Positions 6,338 to 13,488 of a DNA stretch of 34,925 nucleotides are shown here, in pieces. Location of the stretch: positions 1 through 34,925 of the forward strand of contig CALAEY010000019.1 of the NCBI GenBank assembly GCA_937891085.1. Reading direction: 5' to 3'. Made by a program: the position numbers and the translations under genes. Below the pieces are notes generated by a model that was given only the letters and a program-made list of their open reading frames with translations, was not told where the DNA came from and made no database searches. This DNA comes from an uncultured Prevotellaceae bacterium (lineage in GTDB: Bacteria; Bacteroidota; Bacteroidia; Bacteroidales; Bacteroidaceae). Each line of letters begins with the position of its first letter. The stretch's first letter is position 1.

Positions 6338-9300
6338 TTGGAGATACAGGATATTGCGAAACAATATGCCCGGCTGCCACAGGTGAAGCAGCTGGCAAAG
6401 GCACTGAACGGGAAAACGCCGGGGAATTCAATATTCCTTGAAGGGCTTTTAGCCTCTTCTGCCCCGTTAGTATTCAGCAGTCTGGCCTTAGATTCATGGG
6501 GACAGGCTCTTGATCCGGCATCGGGTCAAGCAGCCTGTCCCCATGACCCGTTTCTGTTCATCATGCAGGATGCCGAGGAGGCAGGATACTTCTACCACGA
6601 CCTGTGCCAGGTCATGGGCGAGCACGACGTGCTCTTCTTCCCTTCAAGCTACCGCCGTGCCATCAAGTACGGACAGAAAGACCCTGCCAACGAGGTGCTC
6701 AGGACGGAGGTGCTCTCAAGGTTGAGCTCACAGTTCACAGTTCACAGTTCACAGTTAACTGCGGACGATAAGAGAGCGCAACCAAACCGTGAACTGTGCA
6801 CTATGAACCGTGAACTGTACATCGTCTCCTACCCTGAGGCGCTGGCCGAGATGGTGGTGACGCGCAAGCAGCTTGACAGCCGCATGCTTTCGTTGGAGAA
6901 AGACCAGACGGTGAACGTGGACGACATCTGCCAGACGCTGCGCGACTTCGGTTTCCTTGAGGTCGACTATGTCTACGAACCCGGTCAGTTTGCCCTGCGA
7001 GGCAGCATCCTCGACGTGTTCTCCTTCAGCCACGAGTATCCTTATCGTGTCGATTTCTTCGGCGACGACATCGACTCCATCCGCACCTTCGAGGTGGAGA
7101 ACCAGTTGTCGCGCGAGCGGTGCCAGCGCATTGACATCGTGCCCGACCTGACGACGGTGGAGGAGAAAGAATCGTTTTTCCGCTTCCTGCCTGCGCAGAC
7201 CGTGCTGGTGATGAAGAGCTACGGCTTCGTGCGCGACATGGTGGAGCGCACCTATCAGGAGGGCTTCTCCACGCAGGCCATGCAGGAACGCTCAGAGGGT
7301 GCCACCGAGATGGAGCAGTACCAGATACGCTGCGAGATGCAGCGCGACAGCAACATCATCACAGGCGCACAGTTCGTCACCGACAGTGAGCCATTCAGAA
7401 GGATAGAGCTGAAGGCTGGGGCTGGGAGGCAAAGCTTGGAAACTTCACCCACTACGGTGCTGCAAAGCTTGGAAGCTTCACCTACTACGGTGCGGCAAAG
7501 CTTGGAAGCTTCACCTACTAGGGGGCAAAGCTTGGAAGCTTCACCCACTATTCGGTTCAATGTGTCTGCACAGCCGCTGTTCCACAAGAACTTCGACATG
7601 CTGACGCAGACCTTCGAGGACTATCTGCTGAAGGGCTACAGGCTCTGCATCCTGGCCGACAGCCAGAAGCAGATAGAGCGCCTGAAGGACATTTTAAGTG
7701 AAAAGTTGAAAGTGAAAAGCGAAAAGTGTAGTAACGATTCTGTGGCATTTTCCGCCAGCGATACTAACCATACTTTTAACTTGCCACTTGTCACTTGTAA
7801 CACTCTTTTTGAGGGCATCACCCGCACGCTGCACGAGGGCTTCGTAGACCACGACCTGCGGCTGTGCTGCTTCACCGACCACCAGATCTTCGACCGTTTC
7901 CACAAATACAACCTGAAGAGCGACAAGGCACGCAGCGGCAAGGTGGCACTGACGCTGAAAGAGATTCAGCAGTTCGAGATTGGCGACTACGTGGTGCACG
8001 TCGACCACGGCGTGGGGCGTTTTGCTGGCTTGGTGCGCATCCCCAATGGCAACACCACGCAGGAGGTCATCAAATTGGTCTATCAGAACGAGGATGTGGT
8101 CTTCGTCTCCATCCACTCGCTGCATAAGATTTCCAAGTACAAGGGCAAGGAGGGCGAGCCTCCCCATCTGGGAAAACTCGGCAGCGGCGCGTGGGAGAAG
8201 CTTAAGGAGCGCACCAAGAAGAAGATCAAGGACATCGCACGCGACCTCATCCGCCTCTATGCCGCTCGTCGTGAGGAGAAGGGCTTCCAGTACAGCCCTG
8301 ACAGCTTCCTGCAGCGCGAGCTCGAAGCCTCGTTCCGCTACGAAGACACTCCCGACCAGAGCAAGGCCACTGCCGAGGTGAAGGCCGATATGGAGAGCGA
8401 CCGTCCTATGGATCGTCTGGTGTGTGGCGATGTGGGCTTCGGAAAGACGGAAGTCGCCATACGTGCTGCCTTCAAGGCTGCTACAGATGGCAAGCAGGTA
8501 GCCGTGCTGGTGCCTACCACCGTCTTGGCCTACCAGCATTACCAGACCTTCAAGGAGCGTCTGAAGGACATGCCTGTCCGTGTGGAATATCTCTCCCGTG
8601 CCCGTACCTCCAAGCAGCAGCGCAAAGTGCTCAAGGGGCTGGAGTCGGGCGATGTAAACATCCTCATCGGCACCCACCGCTTGCTGGGCAAGGATGTGAA
8701 GTTCAAGGACTTGGGACTGCTTGTTATCGATGAGGAGCAGAAGTTCGGCGTGAGCACCAAGGAGAAACTGCGCCAGCTGCGCGTCAATGTAGATACCCTC
8801 ACCATAAGCGCCACGCCTATCCCTCGCACCCTGCAGTTCTCATTGATGGGCGCCCGCGACCTCTCCATCATTCAGACACCGCCGCCCAACCGTTACCCCA
8901 TCCAGACGGAGGTGCATACGTTCAACGACCAAGTTATCGCCGATGCCATCAACTTCGAGATGAGCCGCAACGGGCAGGTGTTCTTCGTCAACAATCGCAT
9001 CAGCCGTCTGCCAGAGCTGAAGCTCATCATCGAGCGTGAGGTGCCCGACTGCCGTGTGGCCATTGGTCACGGACAGATGGATCCTGAGGAGCTGGAGAAA
9101 ATCATCCTTGGCTTCATCAACTACGACTATGATGTGCTGCTCTCCACCACCATAGTGGAGAATGGCATCGACATACCTAACGCCAACACCATCATCGTGA
9201 ACGATGCGCAGAATTTCGGTCTGAGCGACCTCCACCAGATGCGTGGGCGTGTGGGACGTGGCAACCGCAAGGCGTTCTGCTACCTGCTGGCACCACCTCT

Positions 9301-10045
9301 TTCTGTACTTACGCCCGAAGCCCGTCGCCGCCTGCAGGCCATAGAGAACTTCAGCGACTTAGGCAGCGGCATCCACATAGCCATGCAAGACCTCGACATC
9401 CGTGGAGCTGGCAATCTGCTGGGCGCTGAGCAGAGCGGCTTCATTGCCGATCTGGGCTATGAGACCTATCAGAAAGTGCTCTCAGAAGCCGTGCATGAGC
9501 TTCGCAGAGATGAGTTCGGCGAGCTCTTTGCAGCCGAGGAGCAGGAAGCTGCAGCGCAGGGTAGGGAAGAGGCCGTCTATGTGGAAGAGTGCCAGGTGGA
9601 GAGCGACTTGGAACTCCTTTTGCCTCAGGAGTATGTCACAGGAAGTGCCGAGCGCATGCTGCTCTATCGAGAGCTCGACGGCCTGCAAGACGATGGGCAG
9701 GTGGCCGCCTTCAAGGCCCGACTGATCGACCGCTTCGGCCCTATCCCCAAGGAAACTGAAGAGTTGCTGGGCATCGTGCCGCTCAGGCGCATGGCAGCCC
9801 GTCTGGGTGTGGAGAAAGTCATGCTGAAGGGTGGTCAGATGGCGCTTTACTTAGTGTCGAATGCCCAGAGCCCCTACTACCAGAGCAGCACTTTCGGCAA
9901 GCTCATCGCTTACATGATGAGGTACACCCGTCGCTGCGACCTGCGCGAGAAGAATGGCAAGTGTAGTATGGTGGTGAAGCTCGTTGCCTCCGTATCCGAG
10001 GCCCTTGCTGTGTTCACGGAGATGCTGGAGATGAAGGCGGAGTGA
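6338..10045 (+). CDS. mfd: Transcription-repair coupling factor Mfd
   Basis: This 1235-residue cytoplasmic translocase removes RNA polymerase stalled at DNA damage and recruits UvrA. The order is a UvrB-like N-terminal region (about 1-450), the RNA polymerase-interaction domain (FEIGDYVVHVDHGVGRFAGL, about 546-565), RecG-like motor domains with Walker A GDVGFGKT (697-704) and DEEQ (798-801), and the C-terminal TRCF domain. The start is TTG at 6338: it gives the family N-terminus (MEIQDIAKQYARLPQVKQL) and follows a strong promoter. The nearby ATG at 6330 is out of frame. The protein is roughly 110 residues longer than I expect for Bacteroidetes Mfd. The excess lies in four repeat-derived in-frame segments, at about residues 53-70, 131-161, 364-405 and 453-487. 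All motor motifs are intact, so it is probably functional. Confidence 0.97.
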   Translation: MEIQDIAKQYARLPQVKQLAKALNGKTPGNSIFLEGLLASSAPLVFSSLALDSWGQALDPASGQAACPHDPFLFIMQDAEEAGYFYHDLCQVMGEHDVLFFPSSYRRAIKYGQKDPANEVLRTEVLSRLSSQFTVHSSQLTADDKRAQPNRELCTMNRELYIVSYPEALAEMVVTRKQLDSRMLSLEKDQTVNVDDICQTLRDFGFLEVDYVYEPGQFALRGSILDVFSFSHEYPYRVDFFGDDIDSIRTFEVENQLSRERCQRIDIVPDLTTVEEKESFFRFLPAQTVLVMKSYGFVRDMVERTYQEGFSTQAMQERSEGATEMEQYQIRCEMQRDSNIITGAQFVTDSEPFRRIELKAGAGRQSLETSPTTVLQSLEASPTTVRQSLEASPTRGQSLEASPTIRFNVSAQPLFHKNFDMLTQTFEDYLLKGYRLCILADSQKQIERLKDILSEKLKVKSEKCSNDSVAFSASDTNHTFNLPLVTCNTLFEGITRTLHEGFVDHDLRLCCFTDHQIFDRFHKYNLKSDKARSGKVALTLKEIQQFEIGDYVVHVDHGVGRFAGLVRIPNGNTTQEVIKLVYQNEDVVFVSIHSLHKISKYKGKEGEPPHLGKLGSGAWEKLKERTKKKIKDIARDLIRLYAARREEKGFQYSPDSFLQRELEASFRYEDTPDQSKATAEVKADMESDRPMDRLVCGDVGFGKTEVAIRAAFKAATDGKQVAVLVPTTVLAYQHYQTFKERLKDMPVRVEYLSRARTSKQQRKVLKGLESGDVNILIGTHRLLGKDVKFKDLGLLVIDEEQKFGVSTKEKLRQLRVNVDTLTISATPIPRTLQFSLMGARDLSIIQTPPPNRYPIQTEVHTFNDQVIADAINFEMSRNGQVFFVNNRISRLPELKLIIEREVPDCRVAIGHGQMDPEELEKIILGFINYDYDVLLSTTIVENGIDIPNANTIIVNDAQNFGLSDLHQMRGRVGRGNRKAFCYLLAPPLSVLTPEARRRLQAIENFSDLGSGIHIAMQDLDIRGAGNLLGAEQSGFIADLGYETYQKVLSEAVHELRRDEFGELFAAEEQEAAAQGREEAVYVEECQVESDLELLLPQEYVTGSAERMLLYRELDGLQDDGQVAAFKARLIDRFGPIPKETEELLGIVPLRRMAARLGVEKVMLKGGQMALYLVSNAQSPYYQSSTFGKLIAYMMRYTRRCDLREKNGKCSMVVKLVASVSEALAVFTEMLEMKAE
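6494..6546. repeat. Palindromic element inside mfd (insert 1)
   Basis: A 53-bp hairpin has 15-nt perfect outer arms (6494-6508 and 6532-6546) and a 7-bp inner stem (6510-6516 with 6523-6529, one G-U). It is read through in frame as about 18 residues (around SWGQALDPASGQAACPHD) between the normal LAL and FLFIMQDAEEAG segments. It shares its core with the intergenic palindrome at 6093-6124. Confidence 0.8.
6729..6818. repeat. CACAGTT tandem and inverted repeat inside mfd (insert 2)
   Basis: CACAGTT is repeated four times in tandem (6729-6756). Its inverse GTGAACTGT recurs at 6789-6797 and 6810-6818. It is translated in frame as residues about 131-161 (SSQFTVHSSQLTADDK onwards), between EVLSRL and the conserved YPEALAE. 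Confidence 0.8.
7429..7550. repeat. Four-copy 30/33-bp tandem repeat inside mfd (insert 3)
   Basis: Units beginning GCAAAGCTTGGAA start at 7429, 7462, 7495 and 7525, spaced 33, 33 and 30 bp, all multiples of three. They encode repeated QSLEASPT (about residues 364-405) in a linker before the conserved PLFHKNFD segment. Each unit contains AAGCTTGGAAGCTT or a close variant, so it is partly self-complementary. Confidence 0.85.
7696..7796. repeat. Imperfect inverted repeat inside mfd (insert 4)
   Basis: Left arm 7696-7719 and right arm 7773-7796 are inverted copies with four mismatches over 24 nt. The segment is translated as about residues 453-487 (LSEKLKVKSEKCSND onwards) and has the GTGAAAAGTTGAAAGTG character of intergenic repeats. 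Confidence 0.7.
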
Positions 10046-10057
10046 ATGCATTCGCTG

Positions 10058-10144
10058 TTTTCCTTTCACTGGAGATAATAAATGATAGTTATGCTATATC
10101 TGCGTGTCGGTGAAAGGAAAAATCGAAGTAGGGATTTTTCCCTA
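10058..10144. repeat. Inverted repeats downstream of mfd
   Basis: Perfect 12-nt arms TTTTCCTTTCAC (10058-10069) and its inverse (10110-10121) are followed by a 6-bp hairpin TAGGGA-tttt-TCCCTA (10129-10144). They could form the 3' end of the mfd transcript, but there is no U-tract. The rest of 10046-10499 holds the two repeats listed next and no credible gene. Confidence 0.6.
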
Positions 10145-10231
10145 AGCGGATGAATGATAAATCATCCATATAAGTGAGAGGAGTCTTACATGCAAAACAC
10201 CTGCTCCGTATTGATAAAGCATAGTTGTATA

Positions 10232-10415
10232 GAGATAAAGTTTATCCATGTGGTGATAAGTTCCTAAAGGCTTAATAGCGTTCCTTAAATGGTGTTTTAT
10301 GCAACAAATCAAAGATATTTCTTTCAAAAATACGATGATTATGTCTATTACAGGCTGTCTTAGATGACACATTTTAGGTTTAGGAACTTATCACCACACG
10401 GAGTAAAGTTTAATC
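10232..10415. mobile_element. MITE-like element with terminal inverted repeats
   Basis: A perfect 20-nt inverted repeat (TGTGGTGATAAGTTCCTAAA at 10249-10268, inverse at 10379-10398) bounds about 110 bp of AT-rich DNA. The similarity extends imperfectly outward to 10232 and 10415. No coding capacity was seen. Size and structure fit a miniature inverted-repeat element, but no clear target-site duplication was found. Confidence 0.45.
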
Positions 10416-10452
10416 AGCAGTGCTGTCTCTACAGACAGCACTGCTGATTAAA
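10409..10452. terminator. Strong palindrome between convergent genes, possible bidirectional terminator
   Basis: Perfect 20-bp arms (10409-10428 and 10433-10452) with a 4-nt loop lie between the ends of mfd (plus) and the HxlR gene (minus). Only short A/T ends flank the stem, so termination is plausible but not certain. Confidence 0.55.
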
Positions 10453-10499
10453 GATTGTATGGTTAATCCAAGAACTTTATCTAACGTGAAAGTTCTCTT

Positions 10500-10874
10500 T
10501 TATCCCTTGCCAGCAAACTTTTGCCTATCGGAAAGAATGGCGCTGAAGTTGTCAAGCGACCAATTTACGAGGTTGTTCAGCAGGGGCATGAGGGTCTGCG
10601 AGCGGGCGGTGAGGCTGTACTCCACGCGAGGTGGCACCTCGGCATAGGCCGTACGCAGCACCAGTCCGTCGGCTTCCAGATTACGCAGGGTGGCGGTGAG
10701 CATCTTCTCAGAAATGTCGGGGATGCCACGCTGCAACTCCTTGAAACGCACGGGGGTGGTCTTGGCTTCTAAGGTCATCAGTACAAGCAATGACCATTTG
10801 TCGCCTATCCTTGACAAGACGTTGCGGATAGGGCACTCAGGAAACAGGGGGTCGATTAGTTGGTCTCTTAGCAT
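10500..10874 (-). CDS. HxlR-family transcriptional regulator
   Basis: The protein has 124 residues, a normal length for this winged-helix family. CPIRNVLSRIGDKWSLLVL at 14-32 is the typical HxlR start of the DNA-binding domain, followed by MLTATLRNLEADGLV in the recognition and wing region. Cys14 is at the position that acts as a redox or electrophile sensor in some HxlR/HypR proteins; that role here is inferred. It lies 28 nt downstream of the quinone-reductase-like gene on the same strand, so it probably regulates that gene in response to reactive carbonyls or quinones. Confidence 0.9.
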   Translation of the reverse strand: MLRDQLIDPLFPECPIRNVLSRIGDKWSLLVLMTLEAKTTPVRFKELQRGIPDISEKMLTATLRNLEADGLVLRTAYAEVPPRVEYSLTARSQTLMPLLNNLVNWSLDNFSAILSDRQKFAGKG

Positions 10875-10879
10875 GTATC

Positions 10880-10916
10880 AATTATGAATTATGAATTATA
10901 AATTATGAATTATCCA
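10880..10916. repeat. ATTATGA-type simple repeat, second copy near 11882-11906
   Basis: Several copies of AATTATGAATT or a variant fill the space between the two genes and include the stop codon of the reductase gene. A related run lies upstream of the same gene at 11882-11906, so the reductase gene is flanked by copies in the same orientation. Confidence 0.6.
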
Positions 10917-11874
10917 TTAAATTAAGTATTATTTTTCCTCCCGCACCGCCTTTCTCCAGCAGGGTATGGGCTTGAACTATCTCATTGAGGGAGAACACCT
11001 TGGCGTAGAGCGGTTGGAGGTGGTTCTTGCGGATCAGACGGAAGATGCCGTCTATGGCCTGCTGCGTGGGGAAGTTGCTGTAGAAGCTGGTGAGGAACAC
11101 ACCGTTGGGGATGTACTTGATGGGGTCGAAGCCATTGAGGCTGAACACATTGCCAAGTACGCCCGTGTGGCACACATAGCCAGGACGGGACACTGTAAGC
11201 AGACTATCACGCAGGGTTTTAAGGCCTATCAGCTCCAGCACTTTATTAGGCCTCACGGGCCATTCTTTCTCACAGAGATGCTCATCGTCTATGATGCAGT
11301 AGTCGGCTCCGATGGCCTGCAGCTTCTCAAATGAGGACTCCCTGCGGGCAGCAGCGATGACGGTGGCACCCACTGCCTTAGCCAGCTGAATGGCTGCTTG
11401 CCCCACGGTGCTGGTGGCTCCACGTACCAAGAGCATCTCGCCTCTCTGCAGATAGAGGCTCTCGAAGAGCGATCCGTAGGCAGTATAGTAGGTCTCTGGC
11501 ACAGCTGCCAGTGACACCCAGTCGAGGTCGGTCTCCACGCGGAATACGTGGTGGGCTGGGAGAAGGGCATACTCCGCATAGCTGCCGTTGAAGCTACGTC
11601 CCATGCCTCCCATAAGGGCAATGACCTTCTCGCCCACGTGGAAGTGAGTGTCGGAGGCATCGGCCACCTCACCCACACACTCTATGCCTGGAATGATAGG
11701 TGTCTGTATGTGGTCGCTGTCGGCCTCGAATTGGCGGAGCAAAGCTTCAGAATGGTTGAGTCCTGCGGCATGCACTCGCACCAGCACCCAGTCTGGTTTC
11801 ACCTCGGGAATAGGTACTTCGCTGACATGCAGCTCCTCGGCTTTACAACACTGTTCTATTACGATTGCTTTCAT
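10903..11874 (-). CDS. Quinone oxidoreductase-like MDR-family reductase
   Basis: The protein has 323 residues and belongs to the medium-chain dehydrogenase/reductase superfamily. A GroES-like N-terminal domain (AAGLNHSEALLR, PGIECVGEV) is followed by a Rossmann nucleotide-binding domain with RGATSTVGQAA at 151-161. The structural zinc Cys cluster of alcohol dehydrogenases is absent, which favours a zinc-independent NAD(P)H:quinone or enoyl reductase. It is followed by an HxlR regulator, a common pairing for stress-induced reductases. Its last codons and stop lie inside an AT-rich ATTATGA repeat. The exact substrate cannot be told. Confidence 0.85.
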   Translation of the reverse strand: MKAIVIEQCCKAEELHVSEVPIPEVKPDWVLVRVHAAGLNHSEALLRQFEADSDHIQTPIIPGIECVGEVADASDTHFHVGEKVIALMGGMGRSFNGSYAEYALLPAHHVFRVETDLDWVSLAAVPETYYTAYGSLFESLYLQRGEMLLVRGATSTVGQAAIQLAKAVGATVIAAARRESSFEKLQAIGADYCIIDDEHLCEKEWPVRPNKVLELIGLKTLRDSLLTVSRPGYVCHTGVLGNVFSLNGFDPIKYIPNGVFLTSFYSNFPTQQAIDGIFRLIRKNHLQPLYAKVFSLNEIVQAHTLLEKGGAGGKIILNLMDNS

Positions 11875-11992
11875 CTTTTTGATTATGAATTATGAAATAT
11901 GAATTATTGCCTCTGCGGGACAATTTTCATAGTCAGTATGCCCACATATCCTAATTTCTTTATGCATGTTTCTGCATCCATATCTTCTGTTA

Positions 11993-13033
11993 TTAGGCAT
12001 TATCTAGAACTTTCCAGCACTGCGGATCGGGGGCATAGAAGCGGTGGGTGTAGCCGAATGCCACGGCAGGACAGCCTCTACAGAAGCGAAGTAGTTCACA
12101 CTTGACGCATTTCTCAAAACGCTCGTGCTGGCGGTATTGATTCATTTTCTCTCCATGGAATACGTCATAGAGCGATTCCTCTACCGTGCCCACATAGCTC
12201 TCAAACCGTCGGCAGGCCATGAGCCGTCCCTCGGCAGAGATGGTGAAATGGCAGTTGCCGCAGTTGCACCCATCGTAGATGGTGTCGGCATCCAGTCCTT
12301 CGGGAATCTTGAACAGCCCTTTCTCATAGAGGAAGAGCGTCCAAAGGTGGTCTTTCAAGTTAAAGTAGGTATCAGAGTTCTTGTATTGTTCGAACTTTTG
12401 CCAGCATCTCTCCAGCAACTGGCGGTATTGCTGTGGCTCCATGTGCCAGCCTTTTTCTGGCGATGCCTTGTCTGCACTGGTGGGGCAATAGCGTCCGAAG
12501 GCGAAGATATCTGTTTTGTGCTCCACTACGATGTCTATGATGTCTGGAATCTTCTCGATATTGGTACCAGAGACGGTGGTCATAATAGCACATTGCAATC
12601 CAGCACGGTGAAGCGTGTCGATGGCATCCAGTGTACAATCGAAAGAGCCAGGCTTGCGGAAGTAGTCGTGCGTCTCACGCAGTCCGTCGATAGAGAGCTG
12701 GTATTTGCGGCAGCCTAAGGCTTTAAGTCGGGAGCAAACTTCATCAGTGAGATGAAAGGGGTTTCCCATGATGGTGAAGGGGATGCCGTGGCTGTGTACC
12801 AGCTCCAGAAAGTCCCAGAAATGGCTATGCAAGATGGGGTCGCCACCAGTGATGTAGAGGTAGGGCAGTCGTTTCATCCGCTGAGCCATATCCTCCACTT
12901 TTGCAAGCACTGCCACAAGCCTTTCCCAAGGCATCTCCGTGAGTTTGGGATGCCCCTCAGAAAAGATGTAGCAGTGCTTACAACGTTGGTCGCACTCATC
13001 AGTTATATGCCACTGGAATGCAAAATAGTCCAT
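11993..13033 (-). CDS. Radical SAM/SPASM peptide maturase (ACGX-type system)
   Basis: The protein has 346 residues from the ATG at 13033, chosen because it begins 11 nt after the precursor-peptide stop and gives the usual MDYFAFQWHITDEC start; the longer frame to 13078 would overlap the peptide gene. The radical SAM [4Fe-4S] motif CDQRCKHC is at 14-21 (Cys14, Cys18, Cys21). The C-terminal SPASM region carries nine Cys (256, 258, 261, 274, 309, 312, 318, 321, 339), enough for auxiliary clusters. Such enzymes modify ribosomal peptides, typically making thioether or carbon-carbon crosslinks. Adjacency to a Cys-repeat peptide makes that peptide the likely substrate. The chemistry is not known from sequence. 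I recall an NCBI family for rSAM/SPASM proteins of an ACGX system; that match should be confirmed. Confidence 0.9.
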   Translation of the reverse strand: MDYFAFQWHITDECDQRCKHCYIFSEGHPKLTEMPWERLVAVLAKVEDMAQRMKRLPYLYITGGDPILHSHFWDFLELVHSHGIPFTIMGNPFHLTDEVCSRLKALGCRKYQLSIDGLRETHDYFRKPGSFDCTLDAIDTLHRAGLQCAIMTTVSGTNIEKIPDIIDIVVEHKTDIFAFGRYCPTSADKASPEKGWHMEPQQYRQLLERCWQKFEQYKNSDTYFNLKDHLWTLFLYEKGLFKIPEGLDADTIYDGCNCGNCHFTISAEGRLMACRRFESYVGTVEESLYDVFHGEKMNQYRQHERFEKCVKCELLRFCRGCPAVAFGYTHRFYAPDPQCWKVLDNA

Positions 13034-13044
13034 AAGCGACAGGA

Positions 13045-13296
13045 TTATTTGTCGCCAGCTCCGCAGGCGCTTCCGCAAGCGGCAGGTTTCTCCTCTGGCT
13101 TGTCACCAGCACCACAGGCGCTACCACAAGCAGCAGGTTTCTCCTCTGGCTTGTCGCCACTTCCGCAGGCACTGCCACAAGCAGCAGGCTTCTCTTCAGG
13201 TTTGTCACTGGTACCACATGCAGCACCACAAGCAGTGCCAGCTGACATCATATAGCCCTGAGCACTGTGAGCAAAGTTTAAATCTACTCTTTTCAT
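13045..13296 (-). CDS. ACGX-repeat Cys-rich peptide precursor (putative RiPP)
   Basis: The precursor has 83 residues. The leader is about 21 residues (MKRVDLNFAHSAQGYMMSAG) with no hydrophobic secretion signal. The core is four 17-residue repeats, each with an ACGxACG pair then SDKPEEKPA or GDKPEEKPA. Cysteines fall at 23, 27, 40, 44, 57, 61, 74 and 78, so spacing is 4 within pairs and exactly 17 between repeats. The nucleotide repeat is 51 bp. The gene ends 11 nt before the radical SAM gene. Four identical modules suggest four identical crosslinked units, or a concatemer later cut at the KPEEKP linkers. Transporters or dedicated proteases are not visible nearby, so the product may stay in the cell or use a general exporter. 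Confidence 0.88.
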   Translation of the reverse strand: MKRVDLNFAHSAQGYMMSAGTACGAACGTSDKPEEKPAACGSACGSGDKPEEKPAACGSACGAGDKPEEKPAACGSACGAGDK

Positions 13297-13337
13297 CTTT
13301 TTGCGATTTTTTGTAATGAAACAATAGGATTATTAAT

Positions 13338-13366
13338 CTCATCACAAAGATGAGGATAAATCGTGA
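13338..13366 (-). promoter_or_regulatory. Possible operator or upstream promoter element for the peptide gene
   Basis: An inverted repeat CTCATC-acaaa-GATGAG (13338-13354) lies about 45 nt upstream of the peptide start. On the minus strand a TTTG within it is followed 18 nt later by TATTGTTT, a weak match to the Bacteroidetes -7 box. This is suggestive only. Confidence 0.3.
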
Positions 13367-13488
13367 ATACAACAAGTATTTACTCGGAAGTTTGTAACTT
13401 TCCTTTGGAAAGTAATGTGGCGTTTCATGGGTTATTTCAGTAGTAGATTTATGAATCATTAACAACAATGTGTCGTTGTTCTCCGCTT

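Noticed and set aside
7429..7550. Frameshift or assembly error in mfd from the tandem repeat
   Set aside because: Periods of 33, 33 and 30 keep the frame, there is no stop, and conserved sequence resumes directly afterwards.
12125..12718. 197-residue plus-strand ORF
   Set aside because: It lies wholly opposite the radical SAM gene and shows no domain or signal; a shadow frame.
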